DNA from: Chryseobacterium rhizoplanae
GTDB lineage: Bacteria > Bacteroidota > Bacteroidia > Flavobacteriales > Weeksellaceae
DNA length: 64,000 nucleotides
NCBI RefSeq assembly: GCF_900182655.1
Contig: NZ_FXTC01000002.1
Span: 434,001-498,000 of the forward strand
Direction: 5' to 3'
This document shows positions 18,971-28,831 of the stretch, piece after piece; positions within the stretch are counted from its first letter, which is position 1; each line of letters begins with the position of its first letter. The notes beneath the pieces were generated by a model. It was not told the origin of the DNA. It saw only the letters and a program-made list of their open reading frames with translations, and made no database searches. The position numbers and the translations under genes were made by a program.

Positions 18971-19447
18971 ATGAATCCTCAGACAATCAAATTTTCAGCT
19001 ATTATTCAGCAAAACGGAGAAATGAATGCTGCTTTTGTAGAGTTTCCTTTTTCTACAGAAGAACTGTTTAATAAAAAAGGTCAGGTAAAGATTAAAGCTC
19101 TATTTGATGGTAACGTTGAATATCGTGGAAGCCTTGCCAAAATGAAATCAGACTGTCATATTTTAGGCCTTACACAGGAGATCAGGAAGCAGCTTGGGAA
19201 AACTTTCGGGGATGAGGTTTCTGTTTCGCTTACCGAAGACAAAGAAGAGAGAGTGGTTGAGGTTGCTGAAGATATCATGTCTGTTTTTAATGAAAATCCT
19301 GAAGCAAAGACTTTATTCAACAAAATGAGTTATACCCACAAAAAGGAATATATCCGCTGGATAGAAGAGGCTAAAAAACCTGAAACAAGAGAAAACAGAA
19401 AAATAAAAATGATTCAGATGATTTTAGATGGGAAAAAGGGGATATAA
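18971..19447 (+). CDS. DUF1905 / YdeI-OmpD-associated family protein
   Basis: A 158-residue cytoplasmic protein. The first ~90 residues are a DUF1905 beta-barrel-like domain (KIKALFDGNVEYRGSLAKM ... EIRKQLGKTFGDEV). The C-terminal ~55 residues (TLFNKMSYTHKKEYIRWIEE followed by RKIKMIQMI) are the helical YdeI/OmpD-associated bacteriocin-protection-type domain. This two-domain arrangement is common in Bacteroidota. The molecular function is unknown. Confidence 0.85.
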   Translation: MNPQTIKFSAIIQQNGEMNAAFVEFPFSTEELFNKKGQVKIKALFDGNVEYRGSLAKMKSDCHILGLTQEIRKQLGKTFGDEVSVSLTEDKEERVVEVAEDIMSVFNENPEAKTLFNKMSYTHKKEYIRWIEEAKKPETRENRKIKMIQMILDGKKGI

Positions 19448-19579
19448 ATCATTCTGTTTTCATACCCGAAGGCCGTACATTCAAAAAAAATTGAATAAAG
19501 AAAATATTTTTTGTCAGGTTCTCAAAAAGTAGACGACTATAGTTACAGATATCATTTATAACTATAAAAAATTACTTTT

Positions 19580-20806
19580 ATGAACAAGTTTATTTTCAGA
19601 ACATCGGTTTTAGCGGCAGCCACTCTAGCTGCATTTACTCTTTCGTCATGCAGTGATTCGGATAATGACATGATGACGGATATGTCTTTTCAAAGAACTA
19701 TCACTGTTGAAAATGTGGTAACTCCTAAAGATTTTGTAGAAAGCGGAAGCTTTCAGGGAACAGGAACTCCTCCTATTATCTTGCCCGGACAGTCTGTTTC
19801 TGTTAAATTCGGTGCAGGAAAAACACAGGCCTTGATGTTTGCAACAATGTATGGAGCTTCAAAAGACTGGTTTTTTGCGTCCCAACAGCCGGGAATCAAA
19901 CTGTTTGACACTAATGGAAATGCCATTACCGGGGATGTTTCTTCAAGTGTACGACTGTGGGATAACGGAACCAGAGATGACACAACAGGGCAGGCAGAAA
20001 GCAAGCCTATTATGCAGGTTCCTAACGTAAACGCGTCGCAGCTTATGAAGCTCAATCTTGCATACAATGATGTAACCTCAGAATTTACCCTCACTATTAC
20101 CAATACGTCAGCGGGAACTGCCAACGAAACGCCTTTTTCTCCCGGGGTATGGGCCGTATCAAACTACAACGGTTCTCAATTGCTGAATAATGCTCCGTTT
20201 TTTACTCCTAATGCACTCTCCAATCCAGAAATTACTGATATTGCTCAAATGGGAAATATCAGTAAAATGATGACCAAGCTGAATGCCAATACCGGTATTA
20301 TGACCGGCCTTTCTCCTACATTGATAGTGGTTTATCATGGTGATAAAAATCCGATTTATGAATTGGGAAAAACAGACAGCGGAATGGGATTAAAAGACAT
20401 TGCACAGTTTGGAAATGTAACGAAGCTCCAAAACAGCCTTAAATCTTTACCGAACGTAAAAGAGGTATATATTGCAGGTAATGCTCCAATAGCACCAGGA
20501 AATAAAGCAACCACAAATTTCAACGCAGATCCGGGAGATAAAGTAGCATATGCAACGATGTTCGGTTTCTCCAATGACTGGTTTTATGCTAATGAACAGG
20601 ATATTGATGCGAATACTAAAGGCGATCTTACTTCAAAAACAGCGTTGTTTGATTCAGGAACGGGTATTGATCAGTATCCCGGAGCAGGAAATCATCAGGC
20701 ATTATTCGGCGGCACTCCGCAGAGTGAAAATAAGATTATTTCTAAAGTTGGAACTCAATATCCGGTTCCAGCCACTCAGAATGTGATTAAAGTAACCGTG
20801 AATTAA
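19580..20806 (+). CDS. Spondin-domain lipoprotein, duplicated
   Basis: A 408-residue lipoprotein (signal to about residue 24, lipobox LSSC). The mature part contains two spondin-N-like halves: the first has TITVENVVTP, MFATMYGASKDWFFA and SPGVWAVSNYNG; the second repeats YATMFGFSNDWFYANEQ and an ALFDSGTGIDQYPGAG segment. Spondin domains are beta-sandwich surface modules; in bacteria their partners are mostly unknown. It is monocistronic with a terminator shared with the convergent A-T-R synthetase gene. Confidence 0.85.
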   Translation: MNKFIFRTSVLAAATLAAFTLSSCSDSDNDMMTDMSFQRTITVENVVTPKDFVESGSFQGTGTPPIILPGQSVSVKFGAGKTQALMFATMYGASKDWFFASQQPGIKLFDTNGNAITGDVSSSVRLWDNGTRDDTTGQAESKPIMQVPNVNASQLMKLNLAYNDVTSEFTLTITNTSAGTANETPFSPGVWAVSNYNGSQLLNNAPFFTPNALSNPEITDIAQMGNISKMMTKLNANTGIMTGLSPTLIVVYHGDKNPIYELGKTDSGMGLKDIAQFGNVTKLQNSLKSLPNVKEVYIAGNAPIAPGNKATTNFNADPGDKVAYATMFGFSNDWFYANEQDIDANTKGDLTSKTALFDSGTGIDQYPGAGNHQALFGGTPQSENKIISKVGTQYPVPATQNVIKVTVN

Positions 20807-20835
20807 TTTTCAGATTTAAAAGATCATACAATTAA

Positions 20836-20863
20836 AAATTCCAGGCAGTTTTGCCTGGAATTT
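20836..20863. terminator. Bidirectional terminator
   Basis: A perfect 12-bp stem AAATTCCAGGCA / TGCCTGGAATTT with loop GTTT, between the convergent spondin lipoprotein and A-T-R synthetase genes. A-rich and T-rich flanks allow use in either direction. Confidence 0.85.
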
Positions 20864-20878
20864 TAATAATCAATAATA

Positions 20879-23800
20879 CTATTCAACCGGAATTCCAAGG
20901 TATTTCAAATAGGAATCCAGTACTTTTTTATCAAATATGGGTTCCTGAATACCCGATCCCTCCAAAAACTGAATCACATTGGAACAATCCCATATATAAG
21001 TATTCTGGTAAAGCTCAACGGTGGATAAACCTTCATGCATATTGTCCCTGAAAAGGCTTGTAAGAGGATACAGCCGGTTTTTACTGTCATCTTCCCACTG
21101 CTTTCTCCATTCTTTGTAAGGAAGATCTTTAAGGGTAAACGGATAATACTTTTTCATAAGTCCAAAGAAGCCCTCCAGCGTAAGATTGGTTTCCGGGCGG
21201 GCTATCAAATTAAACTTCTTACCTATTGCCTCTTTATTTTTTGTGATATGAGCCATAGATTTCGTCATATAATCTACTGTGATAAGACCTTCTCTAAGCT
21301 CAGTCAATGCAGGATAAGATTTAAATTCTATACAGTTTTTCACCAATCCGGACCACCATTGATAAGAAGCACTTGCTCCTGTTTCACTGTGGCACATTGC
21401 ATATCCCAGGCGATAGGTAATCAAGGGCAAGCCTTCTTTTGCGGCCAGATCTGCGACAGCTTCCATGACCCATTTGCTTCTTACATAGCCAATATCTTTG
21501 CTTACAGACATTAGATTCTGTTCAATATCATCGGACTCCAGCATCACCGTTTTTCCTGTGAACACATGCCCCCAGCTATATACCGAAATGGTAGATAACA
21601 AAGCAAGACATTTGGTTCTTTCTGCCCCGGCCAATTTGATGATTTCTCTTAAACCTTCTACATTCGGGGCTTTCATGTAAGAATAGGGTTCAATGAAGTT
21701 TACAGAACTTCCGGAGTGATAAATCAGATCGGTTTGTTTTGCCAGTTTTGTGAATACTTCTTCTGACAGACCCAATGCCGGTAATGCCAGATCTCCAATT
21801 ACCGGAATAATTCTCGCTTTCTGTTCTTCTTTTTGAGGAATATGGTATTGTTTAAAGCACCTGTCTATCTTTTCCATTGCATGAAATTGATCCTGAGCCC
21901 TTACAAGGCAGTAAATTTCAGCATTTGTAGTATCCAGAAGCTCCTGCAGAAGATGAATTCCCACAAATCCGGTTACTCCTGTTAAAAATATCGTATTGGG
22001 GGTTTCTACTTGTTTAGGATCAAACCCTCCTGCAAAAACAGTTCCGGGAGCAAGGTAGACATCTTTCTGCAAGGCAACATAAGGCTCAACATCTTCTTTT
22101 GGACCCGCTTCTCTTGTTTCTCTGGATCTGGCGATAAGAACTTCTGAAAGCTCCTGCAATACCGGAAACTGGTAGATATCCCGCAGATATACTTTCACAT
22201 CTAGTTTTCTTTGCAATGACACAGCAACTGCTGCCACTAACAGAGAGTTTCCGCCGATATCAAAAAAATTATCCGTAATATTAATCACAGAACGTTCAAG
22301 AGCGGAAGACCATACATCTACAATAATCCGTTCTGTCTCATTAGTTGGCGGCTCAAAGGAAATGAGTTCTTTCGCCTCCTTATCTGCAAGATCTTTTAAA
22401 ACCTGGGTATCTGTTTTACCATTTGCCGTCAACGGAATTTTATCTATAAAAATAATCTGTGCAGGAATCATATAACCCGGAAGTTCTTCTTTCAATGCAT
22501 TTCTAACTGATGAAATATTTTTCTCAGCATCAGCCTTTGAAACAATAAAAGCAATCAGATATTTACTGTTTCCTTCCGTATCTCTGCTAATGACCACCGC
22601 CTCTTTTACATCTTTCTGCTGAAGCAATGTACGTTCTATCTCTCCCAACTCAACCCGGAATCCACGAATTTTCACCTGATTATCTATTCTTCCCAGAAAT
22701 TCAATATCCCCGTCCGGTTTCCATTTGGCAAGGTCTCCGGTACGATACAGTTTTTCTGTTTCCCGGAATGGATTATCAATAAATTTAGAATCTGTAAGTT
22801 CTTTATTATTAAGATATCCATCTGCCAAAAGATTTCCGCCAATGCATAATTCTCCTACGGCCCCTACCGGCATCAATTCCATATTCTCATCTAAAATATA
22901 GGCTTTTGCATTGGCAATGGGTTTCCCTATTGAAGAGATATATTTTCCATTGATATCTTTTACTTTTCTAAATGTTGCAAATACAGTACATTCCGTCGGC
23001 CCATAATAATCTATCAGCTCATAGCTTAATTCCGTAGTAAGCACAGGCTTCAGTTTTTCACCTCCGGTAAAGAGATATTTCAATTTCAGATCATTATAAT
23101 TCCGGGTACAATTAACCACCGGAGGAGCCAGAACAGAAGGTACAAAACCGTGTGTAATCTGATTTCTCCTATAGTAATCTACCAATGCATGGACGTCTGT
23201 TCTATCTTCATTATCTGCAATAAAAAGAATTGCACCGGAAGTAAGGGCTGACCAGGTTTCCCATACGGATATATCAAATGCCAATCCTGCTACGAGAGTC
23301 AATTTTGAACTGTGATCCACATGAAAATGATGATTATGCCAGGTTACCAGGTGTTGAATAGCCCAATGGCTTACCATTACCCCTTTTGGTTTTCCGGTAG
23401 AGCCTGAAGTATAAATCGTATATGCTAAAGTGTTTTTGTGAATTTCAATTTCCGGATCATCTGAAGACCAATGATTCAGGGCCTCCATACTGCTCAGATC
23501 AAAGGCTTTTGATCTTTCAGTTTCGGGTAGAAGGTTTTCAAGATTTTGATTGGTAATGATTATATCAGCAGCGGTATCTGAAAGAATAAATTCTACTCTT
23601 TTAGCGGGGTAAGCGGGATCTATAGGCACATATGCCGCACCCGTTTTGATCACCCCAAGAACGGCAACAATCCATTCTAAAGAACGGTCCAGCCAGACAG
23701 GAACATATTTACCTTCTTTGATTCCTTTGCTCAATAACAGATTGGCGACCTGGTTACTTCTCTGATCTAAATCACTGTACGTGATCTCCTGATTCTGGTA

Positions 23801-23986
23801 AACAATGGCTGTTTTATCGGGATGAAGAACTACCTGTTTTCGGAAAAGAGACTCTAATGTTTCTTCATGATGATAGTCCCAACCGGTTTTATTGAATCCG
23901 TTTAACAATTTTTCTCTGTCTTCAGATGACAGTAATACAGCTGTACCTATTGATAAGGTTTCTAATGAGGGAATTGTGTTTGACAT
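20879..23986 (-). CDS. Stand-alone NRPS: adenylation-carrier-thioester reductase
   Basis: A 1035-residue single-module synthetase. An adenylation domain covers about residues 35-540 (core motifs YTSGSTGKPKGVM, FDISVWE, YYGPTECTV, YRTGDLAKW, NGKTDTQ). A carrier domain follows (DNFFDIGGNSLLV, Ser for phosphopantetheine, about 580), then a thioester-reductase domain from about 660 (FLTGVTGFVGIHLL for NADPH; catalytic YVRSK). There is no condensation domain. It should activate one amino acid and release it as aldehyde or alcohol. The pocket read by eye (D-I-W-F-F-G-Y-V-F) is nearest to bulky aliphatic codes such as Leu. No phosphopantetheinyl transferase is nearby. Confidence 0.9.
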   Translation of the reverse strand: MSNTIPSLETLSIGTAVLLSSEDREKLLNGFNKTGWDYHHEETLESLFRKQVVLHPDKTAIVYQNQEITYSDLDQRSNQVANLLLSKGIKEGKYVPVWLDRSLEWIVAVLGVIKTGAAYVPIDPAYPAKRVEFILSDTAADIIITNQNLENLLPETERSKAFDLSSMEALNHWSSDDPEIEIHKNTLAYTIYTSGSTGKPKGVMVSHWAIQHLVTWHNHHFHVDHSSKLTLVAGLAFDISVWETWSALTSGAILFIADNEDRTDVHALVDYYRRNQITHGFVPSVLAPPVVNCTRNYNDLKLKYLFTGGEKLKPVLTTELSYELIDYYGPTECTVFATFRKVKDINGKYISSIGKPIANAKAYILDENMELMPVGAVGELCIGGNLLADGYLNNKELTDSKFIDNPFRETEKLYRTGDLAKWKPDGDIEFLGRIDNQVKIRGFRVELGEIERTLLQQKDVKEAVVISRDTEGNSKYLIAFIVSKADAEKNISSVRNALKEELPGYMIPAQIIFIDKIPLTANGKTDTQVLKDLADKEAKELISFEPPTNETERIIVDVWSSALERSVINITDNFFDIGGNSLLVAAVAVSLQRKLDVKVYLRDIYQFPVLQELSEVLIARSRETREAGPKEDVEPYVALQKDVYLAPGTVFAGGFDPKQVETPNTIFLTGVTGFVGIHLLQELLDTTNAEIYCLVRAQDQFHAMEKIDRCFKQYHIPQKEEQKARIIPVIGDLALPALGLSEEVFTKLAKQTDLIYHSGSSVNFIEPYSYMKAPNVEGLREIIKLAGAERTKCLALLSTISVYSWGHVFTGKTVMLESDDIEQNLMSVSKDIGYVRSKWVMEAVADLAAKEGLPLITYRLGYAMCHSETGASASYQWWSGLVKNCIEFKSYPALTELREGLITVDYMTKSMAHITKNKEAIGKKFNLIARPETNLTLEGFFGLMKKYYPFTLKDLPYKEWRKQWEDDSKNRLYPLTSLFRDNMHEGLSTVELYQNTYIWDCSNVIQFLEGSGIQEPIFDKKVLDSYLKYLGIPVE

Positions 23987-24545
23987 AGTAATAATATAAT
24001 TTGGTTAAAAATTTTGTAATCAACAGTTTCTGCCTACCGTAAAATTGCTCACAAACCATAAAAAATCAGAAATAAAGGGACATACGAAGCAGCCACAGTT
24101 TATTTACTAAATGTGTTTTATAATAGCTTTAAAAAAACTGAATGATACAGAAGGTTGAAACGACCTGCTCAATAAGCGGGGCGTAAACAACACCTAAACG
24201 TCATGTATTGTAATCGAAAAGATGGAAGACTAGTTTGAACTACTCTTTTAAAACAAAGAATGACTACTACTCCGTATTTAAATATTTTATTTTCATAATG
24301 TAATATTTTTAATGATTTGGCAATCAAACTTAACATAATAAATTAACCTATGCGTTACAAAATTACTATCACCTACCACATCCCGAAATTGATATTGTAG
24401 AAGAAATGAAATAACTTAATAAAAAGACTGAATTGTAATTTGTTATGATTTTAAAGACGTGTTATTTTATCTATTTCTTTCATGGATGGGTAATGCATCC
24501 GAATATTACTTAAATTTGTAAAAAACAAACACCTCATCTTATCTT
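23987..24545. other. Intergenic region between divergent A-T-R synthetase and MBL genes
   Basis: A 559-bp AT-rich stretch with no convincing gene, RNA or repeat. It must contain the promoters of both flanking genes. A short dyad (GGATG...CATCC) occurs at about 24484-24500, just upstream of the -7 box of the MBL gene. Confidence 0.5.
24511..24518 (+). promoter_or_regulatory. Promoter -7 box of the MBL-fold hydrolase gene
   Basis: TAAATTTG fits the Bacteroidota TAnnTTTG consensus and lies 27 bases before the ATG at 24546. No clear TTG box was found at the expected distance upstream. Confidence 0.4.
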
Positions 24546-25478
24546 ATGGATCACAAACCGAAGGCAGATCATGGATTTATACATATTCCATGCAATGAAC
24601 TGGACATTTTTATACTTTCTGACGGCTATTTTGGTATTGGTTACCACCAGCCGATTTTAGCACCTGATATTCCTCAAAATTTAGTAAAAAATGAACTTCG
24701 CAATCTTTACTTATCGGAGTCTTATTTTGAAGCACCTATCACCACAATGCTTGTCAGGAAAAATGACCGCATTATTTTAATAGATACCGGAGAGGGATTT
24801 TATGATGAGGATAACGCGGGAAAATTATTACATAGCCTTACCGCTGCAGGATTTACCCCAGAATCAATAACTGATATTCTGCTTACCCATGCTCACAGAG
24901 ACCACATCGGAGGAATTCTTTCTAAGAATGATGAGATGGTATTTCCTAATGCTCATTATTATATTTCGAGCCAGGAATTTGAATTCTGGATGGCTGGTGA
25001 ACCGGATTTCCAAAAGAGCAAAAATCCACAAGGAGGAAAACAAAGCATTCCAATAATTCGAAAAATCCTTTCTACCATTGATAGCCGCCTTACAAAATTT
25101 GAAATGGGAGATCAGTTGTTCTCATGTATTCAAACAATGGCAGCTCCGGGACATACGCCCGGACATATTATTTATACAATTAATGATGGAGATTTATCAA
25201 TTACCAATGTAGTTGATACTTTTCATTCTCCACTGCTCATTGCAAAACCGGATTGGGGAACTCAATGGGATATTGATTTTGAAATGGCCATTGAAAACCG
25301 TAAAAAAGTTCTGGAACATTGCTATAAAAACAGGACACTTATCTGCTCTGCTCATCTTCCATGGCCAGGTATAGGCTACATCAATAAGGTGAATGATCAG
25401 TTTCAATGGATTCCTAAAGTCTATAACAATCCTTTTTCTATCAATCTTAAAATAGATATGGAAGTGACCTCCGTATAA
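24546..25478 (+). CDS. MBL-fold metallo-hydrolase
   Basis: A 310-residue metallo-beta-lactamase-fold enzyme without a signal peptide. The metal motif is THAHRDHIGG (residues about 115-124), with a second His in APGHTPGHIIY (about 200), an Asp in VVDTFHSP and a last His in SAHLPWPG. The layout resembles AiiA-like lactonases and broad esterases of the glyoxalase II group, but the substrate cannot be read from sequence. It lies between the A-T-R synthetase and the broken comM gene, and is convergent with the latter. Confidence 0.85.
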   Translation: MDHKPKADHGFIHIPCNELDIFILSDGYFGIGYHQPILAPDIPQNLVKNELRNLYLSESYFEAPITTMLVRKNDRIILIDTGEGFYDEDNAGKLLHSLTAAGFTPESITDILLTHAHRDHIGGILSKNDEMVFPNAHYYISSQEFEFWMAGEPDFQKSKNPQGGKQSIPIIRKILSTIDSRLTKFEMGDQLFSCIQTMAAPGHTPGHIIYTINDGDLSITNVVDTFHSPLLIAKPDWGTQWDIDFEMAIENRKKVLEHCYKNRTLICSAHLPWPGIGYINKVNDQFQWIPKVYNNPFSINLKIDMEVTSV

Positions 25479-25495
25479 AATTATTGCAGCAAAGA

Positions 25496-26173
25496 TCATC
25501 CATTCCAGAATTCCCGGTCCAGACTTCTGTACTGTATCGCTTCGGAAATATGGTGAGACAGAATATTCTCAGATTCCTCAAGGTCAGCGATTGTTCGGGC
25601 AACTTTCAGGATTCTGTCATAAGCTCTTGCTGAAAGATTAAGTTTTTCCATCGCTAATTTGATGAGCCCGAAAGAGGTTTCATCCAATTCACAAAATGCC
25701 TCAATTTCTTTAGGTCCTATTTGGGCGTTACTGCTGATGTTGAGGCTTTCGTATCTTTTGTTCTGAATATCTCTGGCTTTCAGTACACGATTTCTGATGT
25801 CCTTACTTTTTTCTCCTTTTCTTTTTTCGGAAAGTTGTTCAAACTCTACTTTCTGTACTTCAATATGAATATCAATCCTGTCTAAAAGCGGTCCTGAGAG
25901 CTTATTCATATACCGCTGCATTTCGTAAACAGATGAGGTATTGTTAGGATCATCGGGAAAGAATCCGCTTGGGCTGGGATTCATAGAAGCGACTAACATA
26001 AAACTTGCAGGATAATTTACGGTAAATCGTGCCCTTGAAATGGTCACCTCACGGTCTTCCAGGGGCTGTCTCATCACTTCGAGTACCGTTCTTTTAAATT
26101 CAGGCATCTCGTCAAGAAATAATACACCGTTATGTGCGAGGGAAATCTCACCGGGCTGCGGGTAACTTCCGCC
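25496..26173 (-). pseudogene. comM: comM 3' fragment (C-terminal half), cut by the Tn7-like element
   Basis: This is the C-terminal part of ComM/YifB, the Mg-chelatase-like AAA+ helicase that extends D-loops during natural transformation. Reading starts at GGSYPQPGEISLAHNG directly at the transposon edge and continues through the Walker B region VLFLDEMPEFKRT, the sensor region VASMNPSPSG, and the C-terminal helix bundle (LSARAYDRILKVARTIADLE) to the normal stop. It lacks its start and Walker A. An internal ATG at 26107 is not a genuine start. Confidence 0.93.
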
Positions 26174-26195
26174 TGTAAATTACAATACTAAATAC
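26174..26195 (+). repeat. Terminal inverted repeat, left end
   Basis: It begins TGTAAATTACAATACTAAAT and matches the right end at 17 of 22 positions. The tnsA start lies only about 31 bases inward, so any inner TnsB sites must overlap the tnsA coding sequence. Confidence 0.85.
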
Positions 26196-26204
26196 TATTA
26201 AAAT

Positions 26205-26984
26205 ATGAAATTACAGGTAGAAACGACAAAAGAATCTGAGAAAAAATCTCAAGGTGTCATAAATCCAAGACTAAATATCACAAAAGAAGATGCAAATTTT
26301 GTGAAAAGAGTTCGCGAAATAAGTTTAAAAAGCTTTTCGCTTTCAGGTGTCATTAATATAGATCAGCTAAAAAATCCTATTCAATTTGAATCCTCTCTTG
26401 AACGAGATTATATTTTCCTTTTAGAATATGATCAAACCGTAAAGCAATACTTAGAGCAGCCTTTAAAAATCAAATATATTGATAACAACAAAAAACAAAG
26501 AACTTATATTCCAGATTTCATTGTTGAACATTTTGATAACCGCCCAACTGAACTCATAGAAATTAAATACACTAGTACTCTGAAAGCTAAAAAAGATGAA
26601 CTTGAGCAAAAATTTAAGGCAGCAAGAAAATATTGTCAAAGAAATAATTTAATTTTCAAAGTGGCTGATGAAATTCATATAAGAGAAGATAGAGCAACAG
26701 AATTATACAACTATAAATTTCTACATAGATATAAAAATTACTTTCATAATATTAATAAGGACAGAACTGCATTTCCAATATTAAATGAAAATTTAGTATT
26801 ACTCAGAACAAAACTAAAAGAATTGAAAAAATGTACAGTTTCCGAATTAGTTGCTCACTCAGCAAAAGATTCGGATAAACAAGCTGAATTAATTTTCTTA
26901 ACTTGGTATATGGTATCTAATAATTTTATTAAGATAGACCTAACCAAAAAATTAACTTTAAATTCTATCATATGTCTCGATTAA
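26205..26984 (+). CDS. tnsA: TnsA endonuclease of Tn7-like transposon
   Basis: A 259-residue restriction-enzyme-fold nuclease that cuts the 5' ends of the transposon, giving cut-and-paste movement together with TnsB. The catalytic set is visible: Glu in FESSLERDYIF (about residue 65), Asp in TYIPDFIVEH (about 105) and E-x-K in LIEIKYTS (about 122). The C-terminal part (from about 170) fits the winged-helix TnsA_C domain that contacts TnsC. It overlaps tnsB by 13 bases and is the first gene from the left end. Confidence 0.9.
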   Translation: MKLQVETTKESEKKSQGVINPRLNITKEDANFVKRVREISLKSFSLSGVINIDQLKNPIQFESSLERDYIFLLEYDQTVKQYLEQPLKIKYIDNNKKQRTYIPDFIVEHFDNRPTELIEIKYTSTLKAKKDELEQKFKAARKYCQRNNLIFKVADEIHIREDRATELYNYKFLHRYKNYFHNINKDRTAFPILNENLVLLRTKLKELKKCTVSELVAHSAKDSDKQAELIFLTWYMVSNNFIKIDLTKKLTLNSIICLD

Positions 26985-28831
26985 ATTTTGCACCTGGAGT
27001 TAAAGTTATGTATAAAGGAGATCCAGCAATGATCATAAAAATCGTTGATGTTAACCTTATTAGCCTTCAAATATTAAATTCAAATATAATTTATACTGTT
27101 GAAAGAAAAGAAATAAGCCCATTTATTGAAGCGGAGGAAGAAAGCCAGAAACCCCTAGAAATATTAACTGATAAGGAATGGGAAATTGCAAGTTTTAGAT
27201 ATGAAATTGTAAAACATATTGCAGACAATAATTTAAGAGCCCCACAAATAAAAGAAATAGCAAAAAGTAATAATGTCCATTTTTCAACCATCTATAGATG
27301 GATTAATATTTTTAATAAAAATGGATCAATCAGTGCATTATCCGGAAAGAAAAAAACGGGAGGAAAAAACAAAAGCCGGCTCAATAAAGATGTTGATAAA
27401 ATTATTAGTGATTCCATTTCTGAAATTTATTTAAATCCATCAAAAAAATCTATATCAAAGGTTATTCGCTCAATAAAGATGAAATGCAAAGAGCTAGATA
27501 TAATTCCTCCACATGCAAATACAGTCCGAAATAGAATAAAAAGTTTATCTGAAGAGGATGTTTTAAAGGCTAGATATGGGCAAAAAAGTTCCAGAGATAA
27601 ATTTGAACCGATTAAAGGAAATTTTCCTGGAGCTGATTTTCCATTATCTATAGTCCAGATAGATCATACCTGTTTAGATATTATTTTGGTAGATGAATTA
27701 TATCGTAAACCCTTTATGAGACCTTACTTAACTCTTGCGATTGATGTATATAGTAGAATGGTGATTGGTTTTCATCTGTCTTTTGACCCGCCAGGTGAAA
27801 TGGGCACTGGGCTTTGTATAGCAAATGCTATATTAAGCAAAGATTTATTACTTGAAAAACATGGAATAAAAGGTGATTGGCCATGTTGGGGAACAATGGC
27901 AACCATCCACTTGGATAATGCAAAAGAATTTCGAGGAAGTATGCTTAAACTTGCCTGTTATAACTATGGAATCAATATTGAACACAGACCAATAGCAACA
28001 CCACATTGGGGAGGGAATATTGAGAGATTATTTGGTACTATTTCTAAGGAAGTTCATAATCTGTCTGGTTCGACTTTTTCTAAAGTTTCAGATAGAGAAA
28101 ATTATGATTCACAATCAAAAGCTTCTCTTACAATCAGTGAACTTGAGAAATGGTTAATAACATATATTGTAAATGTATATCACAAAAAAATACACTCAAG
28201 TATCAATATGTCACCACTTGAAAAATTTAAAAAAGGAATTTTCGGAGAAAATGGGACAGTTGGTACGGGTCTACCACCCAAACTTATTAATGAAAGAAGA
28301 GTGAGATTAGATTTTATGCCTTTTTTTGAAAGAACAATACAAGAATATGGAGTTTTAATTGACCATGTTACTTACTACAGTGATATACTTAGGAAGTACA
28401 TTCATTCAAGAGAGGATCTAACAAAGTATAGTAAGAAACAAAAATTTATCTTTAAGCGAGATCCTAGAGACATTAGTATAATATATTTCTATGATCCTAA
28501 TGTTAATGATTATTTTGAAATACCTTATCGTGACACGTCAAAACCACCAATTTCAATCTGGGAATTTAACGAAGTTGTAACAAAATTATCAAAACAAAAC
28601 GTAGCCGTAAATGAAAATTCTATTTTTGAAGCATATAAAGAAATGGAAAATATCGAACTTTCTGCTATTCGCGAAACTAAAAAACTAAAAAGGTTTTCAC
28701 GGCTTTCTGACAAAAGAAATGAAAATGTTCACAATCCATTAAAATTAATTGAGGAAAATGATATAGAAACAATTACTAATCTAACGATTAAACCATTTGA
28801 AGAAATTGACGATGATGCATTTACACGATAA
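26972..28831 (+). CDS. tnsB: TnsB DDE transposase
   Basis: A 619-residue DDE/retroviral-integrase-type transposase that binds the ends and joins 3' ends to target DNA. An N-terminal helix-turn-helix (IKEIAKSNNVHFSTIYRWI, about residues 88-108) is followed by the catalytic core: first Asp in IVQIDHTCLD, second Asp in IHLDNAKEF, Glu in WGGNIERLFG. A Mu-transposase-like C-terminal beta-barrel region is present, and a lysine-rich tail (RETKKLKRFSRL) probably contacts TnsC. Its length is between TniA (~560) and Tn7 TnsB (~700). Confidence 0.93.
   Translation: MSRLNFAPGVKVMYKGDPAMIIKIVDVNLISLQILNSNIIYTVERKEISPFIEAEEESQKPLEILTDKEWEIASFRYEIVKHIADNNLRAPQIKEIAKSNNVHFSTIYRWINIFNKNGSISALSGKKKTGGKNKSRLNKDVDKIISDSISEIYLNPSKKSISKVIRSIKMKCKELDIIPPHANTVRNRIKSLSEEDVLKARYGQKSSRDKFEPIKGNFPGADFPLSIVQIDHTCLDIILVDELYRKPFMRPYLTLAIDVYSRMVIGFHLSFDPPGEMGTGLCIANAILSKDLLLEKHGIKGDWPCWGTMATIHLDNAKEFRGSMLKLACYNYGINIEHRPIATPHWGGNIERLFGTISKEVHNLSGSTFSKVSDRENYDSQSKASLTISELEKWLITYIVNVYHKKIHSSINMSPLEKFKKGIFGENGTVGTGLPPKLINERRVRLDFMPFFERTIQEYGVLIDHVTYYSDILRKYIHSREDLTKYSKKQKFIFKRDPRDISIIYFYDPNVNDYFEIPYRDTSKPPISIWEFNEVVTKLSKQNVAVNENSIFEAYKEMENIELSAIRETKKLKRFSRLSDKRNENVHNPLKLIEENDIETITNLTIKPFEEIDDDAFTR

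Noticed and set aside
25496..26107. Short comM frame as a separate functional gene
   Set aside because: It is the C-terminal part of ComM, lacks Walker A, and its ATG is internal to the motif VLFLDEMPEF.
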